Shown here: positions 16,439 through 25,673 of the stretch, in pieces
How positions within the stretch are numbered: the stretch's first letter is position 1
Layout of the letters: every line of letters begins with the position of its first letter
Notes under the pieces: generated by a model
The model's database searches: none
What the model was told of the DNA's origin: nothing
Seen by the model: only the letters and a program-made list of their open reading frames with translations
Position numbers and translations under genes: made by a program
Assembly (NCBI RefSeq): GCF_003254475.1
Contig: NZ_QFYQ01000001.1
Location: 2,232,001 to 2,296,000, forward strand
DNA: 64,000 bases
From: Phenylobacterium soli
GTDB taxonomy: Bacteria; Pseudomonadota; Alphaproteobacteria; Caulobacterales; Caulobacteraceae
Reading direction: 5' to 3'

Positions 16439-19400
16439 TGCTCTCCGACCTTTCGGTCCGGCGGCCGGTCTTCGCGGCCGTCGCGGCCATCATCCTGTGC
16501 GTGGTGGGCTTCGCCTCGTTCATGGCGCTGCCGGTGCGCGAGCTGCCGAGCGTCGATCCGCCCGTCGTCTCGATCGAGACCAACTACCGCGGCGCCTCGG
16601 CCGAGGTGGTGGAGGAGCGCATCACCCAGGTGATCGAGCGCCAGGTGGCGGGCATCCAGGGCGTCGACCGGGTGCAGTCGGCCTCGCGCGACGGCAACTC
16701 GCGGATCAACATCTCCTTCACCCTGGACCGCAACCTCGACCAGGCCGCCAACGACGTGCGTGACGCGGTCAGCCGGGTGACCAACCAGCTGCCGCTGCAG
16801 GCCGACCCGCCGCAGATCGCCAAGGCCAACGCCGACGCCTCGCCGATCCTGTTCCTGAACTTCGTGTCGACCACGATGAACCGGATGCAGCTGTCGGATT
16901 ACGCCAACCGCTACATCGTCGAGCGGCTGTCGACGGTGCCGGGCGTGGGCCAGGTGCGCCTGGGCGGACAGCAGCTCTACGCCATGCGCATCTGGCTAGA
17001 CCCGGACGCCATGGCCGCCCGCGGCCTGACCGTCGGCGACGTGGAAGCGGCCCTCAACAGCCAGAACCTGGAGCTGCCGGCCGGCGCCCTGGAGGCGCCG
17101 ACCAAGGACTTCACCATCCGCGTCGCGCGGTCCTATTCGACCCCCGCGGACTTCGCGCGCATGCCGATCACCCCGGCGGGCGCCCGCACCCAGACCCAGA
17201 GCGCCTCGGCGGCGGTGGGCGGGGTGGCGTCGGGCCCCGGCGCGGCCCAGGGCGCGCGGACGGCGGTGGCGACCACCTCCAACGCCAACGAGTACGTGAC
17301 GCGGCTGGGCGACATCGCCCGCGTCGAGGAGGCGCCGGACGAGCGCCGCCGCCTGTTCCGCTCCAACGGCGTCGACCAGGTCGGCATCGCCGTGACCCGC
17401 CAGTCGCAGGCCAACGACCTCGAGATCGCCAAGGGCACCTACAAGGCGGTCGAGGAGATCAACAAGGCGCTGCCCAAGGGCACCAAGCTGCTGGTCGCCA
17501 TCGACTTCTCGCAGTTCACCCGCCAGGCGATCCAGGAGGTCTGGATCACCATGGCCCTGTCGCTGGCGATCGTGGCGCTGGTGAACTTCGTCTTCCTCGG
17601 CACGGCCAGGGCGGCCCTGATCCCGACGATCGTGGCCCCGATCTGCATCCTGTCGACCTTCATCGTGCTGGCCCCGCTGGGCTTCTCGATCAACCTCCTG
17701 ACCCTGCTCGCCCTGGTGCTGGCCATCGGCCTCGTGGTCGACGACGCCATCGTCGTGGTGGAGAACATCCAGCGGCGCATCGACGAGGGCGAGCCGCCGA
17801 TCGTCGCCGCCCAGCGCGGCGCCCGGCAGGTGTTCTTCGCGGTGCTGGCGACGACCATCGTGCTGATCTCGGTGTTCGCGCCGCTGATGTTCATGCCGGG
17901 CTACATCGGCCGGCTGTTCCGCGAGCTGGCGGTGGCGGTGGCCGCGGCGGTGTTCTTCTCCGCCGTCCTGGCGCTCAGCCTGTCGCCGATGCTGTCCTCG
18001 CGCCTGCTGCGGCCGGCGGCCGGCGAAGGCTGGCTGGCGCGCAACGTCGACAAGGGGATGCACAGGCTGCGCAACTCCTACCACGCCTCGCTGGACGCCC
18101 TACTCGGCAAGCGCTCGGCGACGATCGCCGCCGGCGCGCTGGTGGTGGTGCTGGGCCTGGCCGCCTTCGGCCTCTTCAAGGTGCTGCCGCGCGAGCTGGT
18201 GCCGAATGAGGACCGCGGCCGGGTGGACGTGGCGATCCTGGCGCCGGAAGGCTCGGGCTACGACTACACGCTCGCCATCACCAAGAAGGTCGAGGCGCGG
18301 CTCCTGCAGTTGCAGCACGACGGGGTGATCGAGCGCTACACCGCCTCGGTGCCGGGCTTCGGCGGGGTGTCATTCAACAACGGCACGGCCAACGCCGTGC
18401 TTCCGGACAAGAACCGGCGGATCGACAGCCAGCAGCTGGCGGCCCAGCTCAACCGCGAATTCTCCTCGATCACGGGGGCGCGGGTGATCGCCTCGGTGCG
18501 GCCGAGCCTGCAGCGCGGCGGGCCGGGCGGGGGGGCCGGCGGCTCCAATGTCGACCTGATCATCACCGGCAACGAATATTCCGAGATCAACGGCAAGGTG
18601 CAGCCGCTGCTGGCGGCGGCCCAGACCAACCCCGGCATGGCCCGGCCGAGGCTCGACTACGAGCCGACGAGCCCGCGCCTGCTGGTCGACATCGACCGCG
18701 AGAAGGCGGCCGCCATGGGCGTCTCGCCCCAGGCCGTCGGCAGCGCCCTGCAGGCGCTGTTCGGCTCGGAAAAGGTGACGACCTATGTGAAGTCCGGCCA
18801 GGAGTACGACGTCATCCTGCAGACCGACCGGCCGATGCGCATGGACGAGGCCGACCTGGCCCGCGTGCAGGTGCGCACCAATTCGGGCCTGCTGGTCCCG
18901 CTCACCTCCCTGACCAAGACCAAGGTCAGCGGCGACACGCCGAGCCGCAACCGGGTGGACCGCGAGCGGGCGATCACCCTCTCCGTGCAGCTCAACCCCG
19001 GCTACTCCATGGGCCAGGCGGTGAAGTTCTTCGACGACCAGATCAAGGCGATGGGCGGCGGGGTGAACTACAAGTGGGGCGGCGGGGCGCGCGACTACCT
19101 CGAGGCCGGCAGCTCGGTTGGCCTGGCGTTCGGCATGGCGCTGCTGCTCGTCTTCCTGGTGCTGGCGGCGCAGTTCGAGAGCTGGATCCACCCGGCGGTG
19201 ATCATGCTGACCGTGCCGATCGCGGCGCTGGGCGGGCTGTTCGGCCTGCTGATCGCCGGCTCGACCATGAACACCTACAGCCAGATCGGCCTCATCATCC
19301 TGGTGGGCATCGCGGCCAAGAACGGCATCCTGATCGTCGAGTTCGCCAACCAGTTGCGCGACCAGGGGCTGTCGATCCGCGAGGCGGTGATCGAGAGCGC

Positions 19401-19677
19401 CTCGCTGCGCCTGCGGCCGATCATCATGACCTCGATCTCGGCGGCGGCGGGGGCGATCCCGCTGATCGTCTGGGGCGGGGCCGGCGGCGAGAGCCGCAAG
19501 ACCATCGGGGTGACCATCTTCTTCGGGGCGATCTTCGCGACCCTGGTGACGTTGTTCGTGGTGCCGGTGTTCTACAACCTGCTGGCCCGCTACACGAAGT
19601 CGCCGCAGCACACCGCCCGACGCATCGAAGCCTTCGAGGAGGCCGAGGCCGCCCGCGTCGCCAACGCCGCGGAATAG
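16435..19677 (+). CDS. RND family multidrug efflux permease (HAE1 type)
   Basis: 1,080 residues. The first membrane helix is followed by VRELPSVDPPVVSIETNYRGAS, a hallmark of HAE1 pumps. LAIGLVVDDAIVVVENIQRR contains the paired Asp residues of the proton relay in helix 4. The C-terminal half repeats the fold with PIAALGGLFGLLIAGSTMNTYSQIGLIILVGIAAKNGILIVEFANQLR. An Ala/Gly/Thr-rich insert lies at about residues 245-285 in the first porter loop. No outer-membrane factor follows, so a channel encoded elsewhere must be used. Substrates are unknown. Confidence 0.92.
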   Translation: MMLSDLSVRRPVFAAVAAIILCVVGFASFMALPVRELPSVDPPVVSIETNYRGASAEVVEERITQVIERQVAGIQGVDRVQSASRDGNSRINISFTLDRNLDQAANDVRDAVSRVTNQLPLQADPPQIAKANADASPILFLNFVSTTMNRMQLSDYANRYIVERLSTVPGVGQVRLGGQQLYAMRIWLDPDAMAARGLTVGDVEAALNSQNLELPAGALEAPTKDFTIRVARSYSTPADFARMPITPAGARTQTQSASAAVGGVASGPGAAQGARTAVATTSNANEYVTRLGDIARVEEAPDERRRLFRSNGVDQVGIAVTRQSQANDLEIAKGTYKAVEEINKALPKGTKLLVAIDFSQFTRQAIQEVWITMALSLAIVALVNFVFLGTARAALIPTIVAPICILSTFIVLAPLGFSINLLTLLALVLAIGLVVDDAIVVVENIQRRIDEGEPPIVAAQRGARQVFFAVLATTIVLISVFAPLMFMPGYIGRLFRELAVAVAAAVFFSAVLALSLSPMLSSRLLRPAAGEGWLARNVDKGMHRLRNSYHASLDALLGKRSATIAAGALVVVLGLAAFGLFKVLPRELVPNEDRGRVDVAILAPEGSGYDYTLAITKKVEARLLQLQHDGVIERYTASVPGFGGVSFNNGTANAVLPDKNRRIDSQQLAAQLNREFSSITGARVIASVRPSLQRGGPGGGAGGSNVDLIITGNEYSEINGKVQPLLAAAQTNPGMARPRLDYEPTSPRLLVDIDREKAAAMGVSPQAVGSALQALFGSEKVTTYVKSGQEYDVILQTDRPMRMDEADLARVQVRTNSGLLVPLTSLTKTKVSGDTPSRNRVDRERAITLSVQLNPGYSMGQAVKFFDDQIKAMGGGVNYKWGGGARDYLEAGSSVGLAFGMALLLVFLVLAAQFESWIHPAVIMLTVPIAALGGLFGLLIAGSTMNTYSQIGLIILVGIAAKNGILIVEFANQLRDQGLSIREAVIESASLRLRPIIMTSISAAAGAIPLIVWGGAGGESRKTIGVTIFFGAIFATLVTLFVVPVFYNLLARYTKSPQHTARRIEAFEEAEAARVANAAE

Positions 19678-19689
19678 GCCCATAAAAAA

Positions 19690-19716
19690 GCCCTCCCGCG
19701 AGGGGAGGGCCAAGCA
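19690..19716 (-). terminator. Hairpin with T-tract on the minus strand
   Basis: GCCCTCCC (19690-19697) pairs with GGGAGGGC (19703-19710). On the minus strand it is followed by CTTTTTT (19690-19684), so it is best read as the terminator of the leftward cytochrome c transcript some 200 bp upstream of it. It may also stop the rightward efflux transcript, where no T-tract follows. Confidence 0.65.
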
Positions 19717-19917
19717 CTTATGGGGCGCGCCTCCCAGGAGGGGGGGACTGCGAGGGCGGCGCGCCGCGCCGGGCCGGGGAGGCCCGCGCGGAGGGGTGTC
19801 GACGTCAGACGCTCAGGTCGACGTCGCGGAAGATGCGCCCGACCCGCATGCGCGTCAAGGTTGTTTGAGGCTGGAATGCGCGCGTCAGGCGTGGCCGTGC
19901 GCGCGCTTCTCGACGGT

Positions 19918-20442
19918 CTATTTGTGGGTCGTGGTTTCGGCGGCCAGGTAGGCGATGAGGTCGATCCGGTCCTTCGGATCCTTCATGCCCGGGAAGGTCA
20001 TCTTGGTGCCGGGAACCATGGCCTTCGGATCGGTCAGCCACTTGTCGAGCTGGGCGGTGTCCCAGGTGAAGGTCTGGGCCTTGAGGGCGTCGGAGTAGGT
20101 GTAGCCCGCCTTCGAGGCGACCTTGCGGCCGATGATGCCGGAGAGGTTCGGGCCGGTCATGTCCGGGCCGCCCGCGGTGGTGGTGTGGCACGACTTGCAG
20201 ACCAGGAACTTGGTCTCGCCGTTGGCGATGTCGCCGGTGTTGTAGGGCGGCGGCAGGTGCTCGACGACTTCCTTCTTCTCGTGCTCGTCGGGCTCGGCGC
20301 CGGTGGTCGCGCCGGCGGTCGTCGACTGGGCGGATGCGTTCGCCTGCGACTGGTCGGCCTGGTTGGCGCCCGGCGACTTGCCGCAGCCGGAGAGGCCGAC
20401 GGCCACCGCCGCCGCCGCGATCGTCAAAGCCACATTCCGCAT
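19918..20442 (-). CDS. Lipoprotein class I cytochrome c
   Basis: 174 residues. The N-terminus MRNVALTIAAAAVAVGLSGC is a signal peptide ending in a lipobox (LSGC, Cys20), so the protein should be tethered to a membrane facing the periplasm. A disordered Ala/Gln/Thr-rich linker follows to about residue 60. The haem motif CKSCH and the axial Met in KAMVPGTKMTFPGMKDPKDRIDLIAYL give a cytochrome c552/c2-like fold. It probably shuttles electrons in respiration. It lies downstream of the giant RTX gene on the same strand and has a T-tract terminator. Confidence 0.88.
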   Translation of the reverse strand: MRNVALTIAAAAVAVGLSGCGKSPGANQADQSQANASAQSTTAGATTGAEPDEHEKKEVVEHLPPPYNTGDIANGETKFLVCKSCHTTTAGGPDMTGPNLSGIIGRKVASKAGYTYSDALKAQTFTWDTAQLDKWLTDPKAMVPGTKMTFPGMKDPKDRIDLIAYLAAETTTHK

Positions 20443-20531
20443 TCGAAGTCTCTCCGTCAGGGCCCGAAAAAGGTGGGGCAAGCTAGCGCAGAGGTTCCCC
20501 GATGCAAGAGGCCCTGGCGGCAGGGGCGTGC

Positions 20532-20555
20532 GGCCGGCGACCTTGGCCGCCGGCC
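20532..20555 (-). terminator. GC-rich hairpin after the RTX gene
   Basis: GGCCGGCG (20532-20539) pairs with CGCCGGCC (20548-20555) around an 8-nt loop, about 30 bp past the RTX gene stop. No T-run follows, so termination efficiency is doubtful. Confidence 0.35.
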
Positions 20556-20582
20556 CTGGCTGCCGCCTGGCCGCCGGCCCGC

Positions 20583-23500
20583 CTATTTGATGATCCAGTC
20601 GCCGAGCGTGATCGATCCCGGGGCCACGTGATCGAGGGTGGTCACGAAGGTCCCCCACTTGTCGGCCGTGCCGGTCCCGTCGCGGTCGAAGTAGACCCAG
20701 GTGTTCCCCGCGCCGTCGCTGATCAGCTTGATGTACTGGTCGGCGATCGGATTGGTCCCGGCGTAGCCCACCTTGGCGAGCCAGGCCTTGGCGTCGAGCT
20801 TGTCCGCGCCGAGCGTGAAGTCCGTCACGTGCCCGGCCGTCCAGGGGACGTCGCCCCAGACCATATGGTCCGCGCCGCCGCCGCCGGTCAGGGTGTCCGG
20901 CCCGCTGCCGGCATTGAGGGTGTCGTCGCCGGCCCCGCCCACGAGGTTCGATCCCCCCGCGGTGGCCGTCAGGACCACGCCGCCGGAAGGCGGTGGAGGT
21001 GGCGGCGGAGGCGGAGGCGGAGGCGGAGGTGGAGGTGGTGGCGGAGGTGGAGGTGGTGGCGGTGAGGGTGGCGGGGGTGGCGAGCCGCTCGCCACGAAGT
21101 CGGCGCTGGTCAGCTGGGTCGGGGTGACGCCGGAGATGTTGGCGACATAGGTGCCCCACTGGTCGGCCGTGCCGGTCCCGTCGCGATCGAAGTAGAGCCA
21201 GGTCCCGCCGGAGCCGTTGGCGATCAGCTTCACATAGCCGTCGGCGATCGGGTTCGAGCCGGTGTAGCCGGCGTCGCTCAGCAGGCCGGTGACGTCGATG
21301 AGGTCGGTCCCGTCCGTGAAGTCGGTGACCTGGTCGGACGTCCAGGCGAGGTGCGGGAAGACGAAGTGATCCGCCCCGCCGGCGCCGGTCATGGTGTCCG
21401 CGCCCGAGCCGCCGACCAGGGTGTCGTCGCCCGACCCGCCGACGAGGTTCGATCCCCCCGCGCTCGCCGTCAGGACCACGCCGCCGCCTGAAGGCGGTGG
21501 AGGTGGCGGAGGCGGCGGCGGAGGCGGCGGAGGCGGAGGCGGAGGCGGAGGCGGAGGTGGTGGCGGCGGTGGTGGCGGTGAGGGCGGCGGGGGTGGCGAG
21601 CCGCTCGCCACGAAGTCGGCGCTGGTCAGCTGGCTCGGGGTGACGCCGGAGATGTTGGCGACGTAGGTGCCCCACTGGTCGGCCGTGCCGGTCCCGTCGC
21701 GATCGAAGTAGAGCCAGGTCCCGCCGGAGCCGTTGGCGATCAGCTTCACATAGCCGTCGGCGATCGGGTTCGAGCCGGTGTAGCCGGCGTCGCTCAGCAG
21801 GCCGGTGACGTCGATGAGGTCGGTCCCGTCGGTGAAGTCGGTGACCTGGTCGGACGTCCAGGCGAGGTGCGGGAAGACGAAGTGGTCCGCCCCGCCCGCG
21901 CCGGTCATGGTGTCCGCGCCCGAGCCGCCGACCAGGGTGTCGTCGCCCGACCCGCCGACGAGGTTCGATCCCCCCGCGGTCGCCGTCAGGACCACGCCCG
22001 CGCCGGAAGGCGGGGGAGGTGGTGGAGGTGGTGGAGGTGGCGGTGGCGGAGGAGGAGGAGGAGGAGGTGGCGGCGAGCCGCCGGAGCCGCTCGCCGTGAT
22101 GCTCATGTTCTGCCACAGGGCGGTGAACGGGTCGTTGGTGCCGTCCGAGGTGGAGATGATCCCGACGGCCAGCGCACTGGCGTGACCGTCGACCGTGTAG
22201 GCGCCGTTCAGCGCGCTCAAGGTCGCGCCGGAGAGCTGGACGGCCGCGCCCGAGCCGGTGGAGGCGACCCCATTGACGGTGTAGCTCCAGCTCGGCGTCG
22301 CCAGGCCCGTCGTGACGTCGACGTTCAGCCGCAGGGTGATGGTGTCCAGCGCCCCGACCGAGTTCGAGATGATGTTCACCTTGTAGGCGGTCGAGGCCCA
22401 CACCCCGGCGTTCTCGGTGTCCACCTCGATGTTCCCGGAGCCCTGGGCGCCGGTGGCCACGACCTTCAGGTAGTTGTCCTGGTCGCCCGTGCCGATGAAA
22501 AAGCCCTGGCTCTTCGACGCCGAGGCGGAGGTGGAGGGCGTCCCGGCGAACGGGTTGTCGATGGTGGTCTGGAAGACCACGCCCGTGACGCCCGGCTGCA
22601 GGTGGACGCCGAACTGGAAGCCGTTCTCCTGGTGGTTGTCCAGGTGCGCGTCGCCGGAGCCGGTCTTCTCCACCTGGAACCCCGACGCCGCGCCGCCCGG
22701 CTTGATGTTGGCCGGATCGTAGAGGGCGGTGTAGCCGTCGACCCCGTTCGACATCAGGCCGGTGAAGCCCATATTGAACAGTCCCGGCGGGCTGGGCGGG
22801 GCGATGTTCTGCGAGAATTCCCAGGTGAGCGTCTGGCCGGCCGAGACGGTGGTGGCCGTGCCGTTCGACGCATCGACGGCGAAGGGATCGCGGGTGTCGA
22901 CGATGCCGTCGCCGTCGCTGTCCGCGACGTTCGGCGGCGGGGGCGGGGGCGGGGGCGACGCGGTCGGGATGAAGGCGGTGATGCCGCCGCCGTAGTTGGC
23001 GACGAAGATGTTGCCGGCGAAGGGCTGGCCGTCGCCCGGGCTGGTGACGTCGAGCGGCGAGCCGTTGCCGAGCACGGTCGAGCCGTTGGTGAGCTTGGTG
23101 ACGGAGGTGACGCTCGTCCCGTTCGCGCCGAGCTGGACGCGATAGAGCTGGTCGTCCCAGCTGACGATCAGCAGGTTGCCCTTCATGGCGTTGCCGAAGG
23201 TCGAGGCGGTGTACTCGGTGATGCCGTTCGTGGAGGCCTGGAAGCCGCTGTAGAGCGAGCCGCTCTGGCCCGGGCCGCGATAGTCGCCCTCGACCGGGTC
23301 TGCGGTCGATACCGGCGGCCAGCCCTGCGGGTAGGTTGTCGTCGGCGTCGTCGAGCCGTTCGGATAGAGGCCCGCGCCGGTCGGATTGGCGCGGATCGGG
23401 TTGGGGTGGCCGCCGTAGAAGCCCTGGGTGACGAGGAACAGCTGGTCGGGAACGTCCACGCCGCCCTCGACCGGCGCATTGGTGACGTTCGGCGTGCCCT

Positions 23501-25673
23501 CGTTGACCGGCACGCCGCCCCAGCCCGCGTTGGCGCCGTTGTCCACGGTGTAGATCTGGCCGCTCTGGGTGAGGACGAGGTCGTAGGGGTTGCGGTAGCC
23601 GGGCGAGAAGATCTGCACCGGACTGCCGGCGACGATCTTGGCCTGGCTGAAGCCGTCGGAGCCGCCGAACGGATCTGAGGGATAGGGATCGCCCGCCGAA
23701 GCGGGGAGAGTCGGCAGGTTGTACTTGTAGGTGTTGCCGAACTGGTCGGTCTTCGAGGCCATGGCGTCGATCGCCACGAGGTCGATCTTCAGGATGGCCG
23801 CCGAATAGGCGTACTCCGGGGTGTAGGCGAAGTTGTTCGACGGCGCGCCCATGTTGGTGTTGCCGCCGATCGCCAGGTACATGGTCGTGCCGTCCGGCGT
23901 GACTTGCAGGCCGTTGACCGAGTGGTTCTCCTCGGAGCGGGGCAGGCCGCGGACGAGGTCCACCCGCTGCCAGCTGCCGTCCGTCTGCTGGGTGAGGCGC
24001 GAGATCACGCCCGAGTTGGTGTCGAGATTGACGTCGCCGCCGTTCACGCCGGCTCCGATGCGCGGATCGCTGGAGCTGACGTACATGACCACCGGCGCCG
24101 CGCCACCGCCGGCCGGCGCCGCGCCGGAGGTGACGAAGATGCCGGTGACCTGCCGGCTTGTCTGGTAGCCCGCCGAGGCCAGGGTCCCGTCGTCGTTGTA
24201 GTTGGTGATCGACTTGATGGCGTTGATCGTCTCGATCCCGCCGGCGGCGACCTGATAGCCGGTCGTGGTCTGCTGCAGCTTCAGCGCCAAGATCGTGCCG
24301 TCGACCTTGGAGACGTAGAGCCGGCCGTCGGGCCCGAACTGCAGGGAGGTGTAGTTGGCGTCCGGCAGACCGGCGATCTGGCTCTGGACGAAGTTCGGCG
24401 TGCTCGACTGGTCGTTGTCCGTGACCGTGACGTTGAGCGGCGCGACCGCCAGGTTGTTGTAGCTGGTGTCGGGGCTGGCGGTCGTGAAGCCAAGGTGGGC
24501 GGTCTCGGTCCCCTCAATGAAGGTGTCGTCCACCGCGGTGACCGTGAGGGTCTGCGGGGTGCTCCAGTTGGTCGGGGTGAAGGTGAAGCTCTGCGGCGCG
24601 CCGGTCACGTCGGCGTCGCCGGCCACGGTGACGGTGACGTTGGCGGTGGGCTGCTTGGCCAGGGCCAGGGTCACGGTGTCGGTGGCGCCGCCCTCGGTGA
24701 CGGCGGTGGAGCCGCCGGACTGCACGATGGTGACGCCCGCCACCGGCGGCGGGGGTGGCGGGGGCGGTGGCGGCGAGACGTTGTAGGCGAGGGTGATCGG
24801 GTCGCTCGCCGGCCCGACGACCCCGTCCGCCCCGACCACGGCCGAGGTGATGATGTTGAGGCCGCCCTCGGTGACGGTGTGGGTGAGGGTGACCGGCGTG
24901 CTGCCGTGCCCCTGGCCGTCCAGCGTCACGTCGTAGGTGGCGACGGCGACCGCGGAGTTCGCCTGGTAGGGCCCGAGCTGGGGCGAGGTGGACGGGACGC
25001 CCTGGGTGTAGGCGGCGCCCTCGAGGACCATCACGCGCACCGTCGCGCCGGCCGGCCCCGTCAGGTTCACGGTCTGCTGGGCGACGGAGACCGAGGCGGT
25101 GTTTCCGGAGACGCCGGTCACCGTTTCGGTCGGCGCGCCGGGAAGGCCGGTCTCGACGCTTACCACGCCGCCGCCCGGGCTCGTCGGCTGCTTGAAGATC
25201 TCGTTGCTGAGGGTGGTCGAGGCGAAGCCGAAGGTGACCTGGCTGCCGGTGAGCTCGACGCCGGCGACGCTGCCCGACTCTCCCGGTCCCGGCGAGGTCG
25301 TCCCGCGGATCGAGTTCGGGTCGACGTCGATCGAGAAATCGAGCTCCTCGCCCGGGTCGAAGCCGGAGAGCTGCAGGGTGAGGGTGGTGTAGCCGGTCGC
25401 GTCCGAGCCGTTGCTCAGGGTCGCGTTGACCAGCGAGAAGGTCCCGGTCTGGCTGTCGATGGTGAAGGGGCGGGCGGTGCTGTCGCCGGCCTGGCCTGTC
25501 GGATCGTAGATCATGCCGCCCAGCACCGAGCCGGAGATGTCGATGGTGACGGTGTTGAGCTGCTGGCCGTCCGTGGAGGTGTTGGTCAGCCGGAAGGAGC
25601 GCGCGGTGTAGGTGCTGTCCGTGATTGGGCCGCCGGGCGTGACGAGAAGGCTGCCGCTTGGACCGGAAGGCAT
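20583..25673 (-). CDS. Giant RTX-type secreted protein with Calx-beta and sugar-dehydrogenase-like domains
   Basis: 1,696 residues from ATG 25673, with AGGAG 8 bp upstream. Approximate layout: N-terminal beta-rich region (1-300), polyproline, Calx-beta domain (312-425, AVTEGG and DTFIEGTETAHLGF), a glucose/sorbosone-dehydrogenase-like propeller (430-905, with PGYRNPYDLVLTQSGQIYTVDNG), polyproline, a calcium-binding DSDGDGIVDTRD motif (~917), and a jelly-roll-like region (950-1195). Three RTX modules (about 1225-1358, 1398-1530 and 1564-1696) are separated by long polyproline linkers. Each has GGSGDDTLVGGSGADT nonapeptides and a DFTDGTDLIDV tail typical of type I secretion targets. There is no Sec signal. 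Transporter genes are not in the window. Function unknown; an extracellular sugar- or adhesion-related role is inferred. Confidence 0.8.
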   Translation of the reverse strand: MPSGPSGSLLVTPGGPITDSTYTARSFRLTNTSTDGQQLNTVTIDISGSVLGGMIYDPTGQAGDSTARPFTIDSQTGTFSLVNATLSNGSDATGYTTLTLQLSGFDPGEELDFSIDVDPNSIRGTTSPGPGESGSVAGVELTGSQVTFGFASTTLSNEIFKQPTSPGGGVVSVETGLPGAPTETVTGVSGNTASVSVAQQTVNLTGPAGATVRVMVLEGAAYTQGVPSTSPQLGPYQANSAVAVATYDVTLDGQGHGSTPVTLTHTVTEGGLNIITSAVVGADGVVGPASDPITLAYNVSPPPPPPPPPPVAGVTIVQSGGSTAVTEGGATDTVTLALAKQPTANVTVTVAGDADVTGAPQSFTFTPTNWSTPQTLTVTAVDDTFIEGTETAHLGFTTASPDTSYNNLAVAPLNVTVTDNDQSSTPNFVQSQIAGLPDANYTSLQFGPDGRLYVSKVDGTILALKLQQTTTGYQVAAGGIETINAIKSITNYNDDGTLASAGYQTSRQVTGIFVTSGAAPAGGGAAPVVMYVSSSDPRIGAGVNGGDVNLDTNSGVISRLTQQTDGSWQRVDLVRGLPRSEENHSVNGLQVTPDGTTMYLAIGGNTNMGAPSNNFAYTPEYAYSAAILKIDLVAIDAMASKTDQFGNTYKYNLPTLPASAGDPYPSDPFGGSDGFSQAKIVAGSPVQIFSPGYRNPYDLVLTQSGQIYTVDNGANAGWGGVPVNEGTPNVTNAPVEGGVDVPDQLFLVTQGFYGGHPNPIRANPTGAGLYPNGSTTPTTTYPQGWPPVSTADPVEGDYRGPGQSGSLYSGFQASTNGITEYTASTFGNAMKGNLLIVSWDDQLYRVQLGANGTSVTSVTKLTNGSTVLGNGSPLDVTSPGDGQPFAGNIFVANYGGGITAFIPTASPPPPPPPPNVADSDGDGIVDTRDPFAVDASNGTATTVSAGQTLTWEFSQNIAPPSPPGLFNMGFTGLMSNGVDGYTALYDPANIKPGGAASGFQVEKTGSGDAHLDNHQENGFQFGVHLQPGVTGVVFQTTIDNPFAGTPSTSASASKSQGFFIGTGDQDNYLKVVATGAQGSGNIEVDTENAGVWASTAYKVNIISNSVGALDTITLRLNVDVTTGLATPSWSYTVNGVASTGSGAAVQLSGATLSALNGAYTVDGHASALAVGIISTSDGTNDPFTALWQNMSITASGSGGSPPPPPPPPPPPPPPPPPPPPPPSGAGVVLTATAGGSNLVGGSGDDTLVGGSGADTMTGAGGADHFVFPHLAWTSDQVTDFTDGTDLIDVTGLLSDAGYTGSNPIADGYVKLIANGSGGTWLYFDRDGTGTADQWGTYVANISGVTPSQLTSADFVASGSPPPPPSPPPPPPPPPPPPPPPPPPPPPPPPPPPPPSGGGVVLTASAGGSNLVGGSGDDTLVGGSGADTMTGAGGADHFVFPHLAWTSDQVTDFTDGTDLIDVTGLLSDAGYTGSNPIADGYVKLIANGSGGTWLYFDRDGTGTADQWGTYVANISGVTPTQLTSADFVASGSPPPPPSPPPPPPPPPPPPPPPPPPPPPPPPPSGGVVLTATAGGSNLVGGAGDDTLNAGSGPDTLTGGGGADHMVWGDVPWTAGHVTDFTLGADKLDAKAWLAKVGYAGTNPIADQYIKLISDGAGNTWVYFDRDGTGTADKWGTFVTTLDHVAPGSITLGDWIIK
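20985..21083. repeat. NGG triplet tract encoding polyproline linker 3
   Basis: About 100 bp of NGG triplets on the plus strand (CCN on the coding strand) encode an almost pure proline run between RTX modules B and C. CCA and CCT codons are mixed with CCG, unlike the strongly GC3 codon use around it, as expected for an expanding microsatellite. Confidence 0.85.
21081..21480 (-). repeat. RTX module B, near-identical copy of the next module
   Basis: This 400-bp block matches 21597-21996 almost base for base at an offset of 516 bp; only scattered differences are seen (for example VTPTQ versus VTPSQ codons). It encodes one full RTX and secretion-target module. The duplication looks recent. Confidence 0.85.
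21487..21600. repeat. NGG triplet tract encoding polyproline linker 2
   Basis: The longest of the three tracts. It encodes more than 30 prolines with a single Ser interruption, joining RTX modules A and B. The plus strand is a continuous G-rich run capable of forming G-quadruplexes. Confidence 0.85.
21597..21996 (-). repeat. RTX module A, near-identical copy of the previous module
   Basis: Partner of the block at 21081-21480. With its linker it forms a 516-bp (172-codon) repeated unit within the RTX gene. The third module (20586-20982) is related but clearly diverged. Confidence 0.85.
22003..22076. repeat. NGG triplet tract encoding polyproline linker 1
   Basis: About 74 bp of GGT/GGA/GGC triplets on the plus strand encode a proline run of roughly 22 residues between the jelly-roll-like region and RTX module A. 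Confidence 0.85.

Noticed and set aside
20985..22076. Periodic repeats that could suggest a CRISPR array
   Set aside because: The periodicity is a trinucleotide within a coding frame, with no constant direct repeats separated by unique spacers and no cas genes.
20502..23678. Plus-strand open frames with glycine runs opposite the RTX gene, resembling PE-PGRS or collagen-like proteins
   Set aside because: The glycine runs are the complement of the polyproline codons; RTX, Calx-beta and propeller motifs are all on the minus strand with a good ribosome site.
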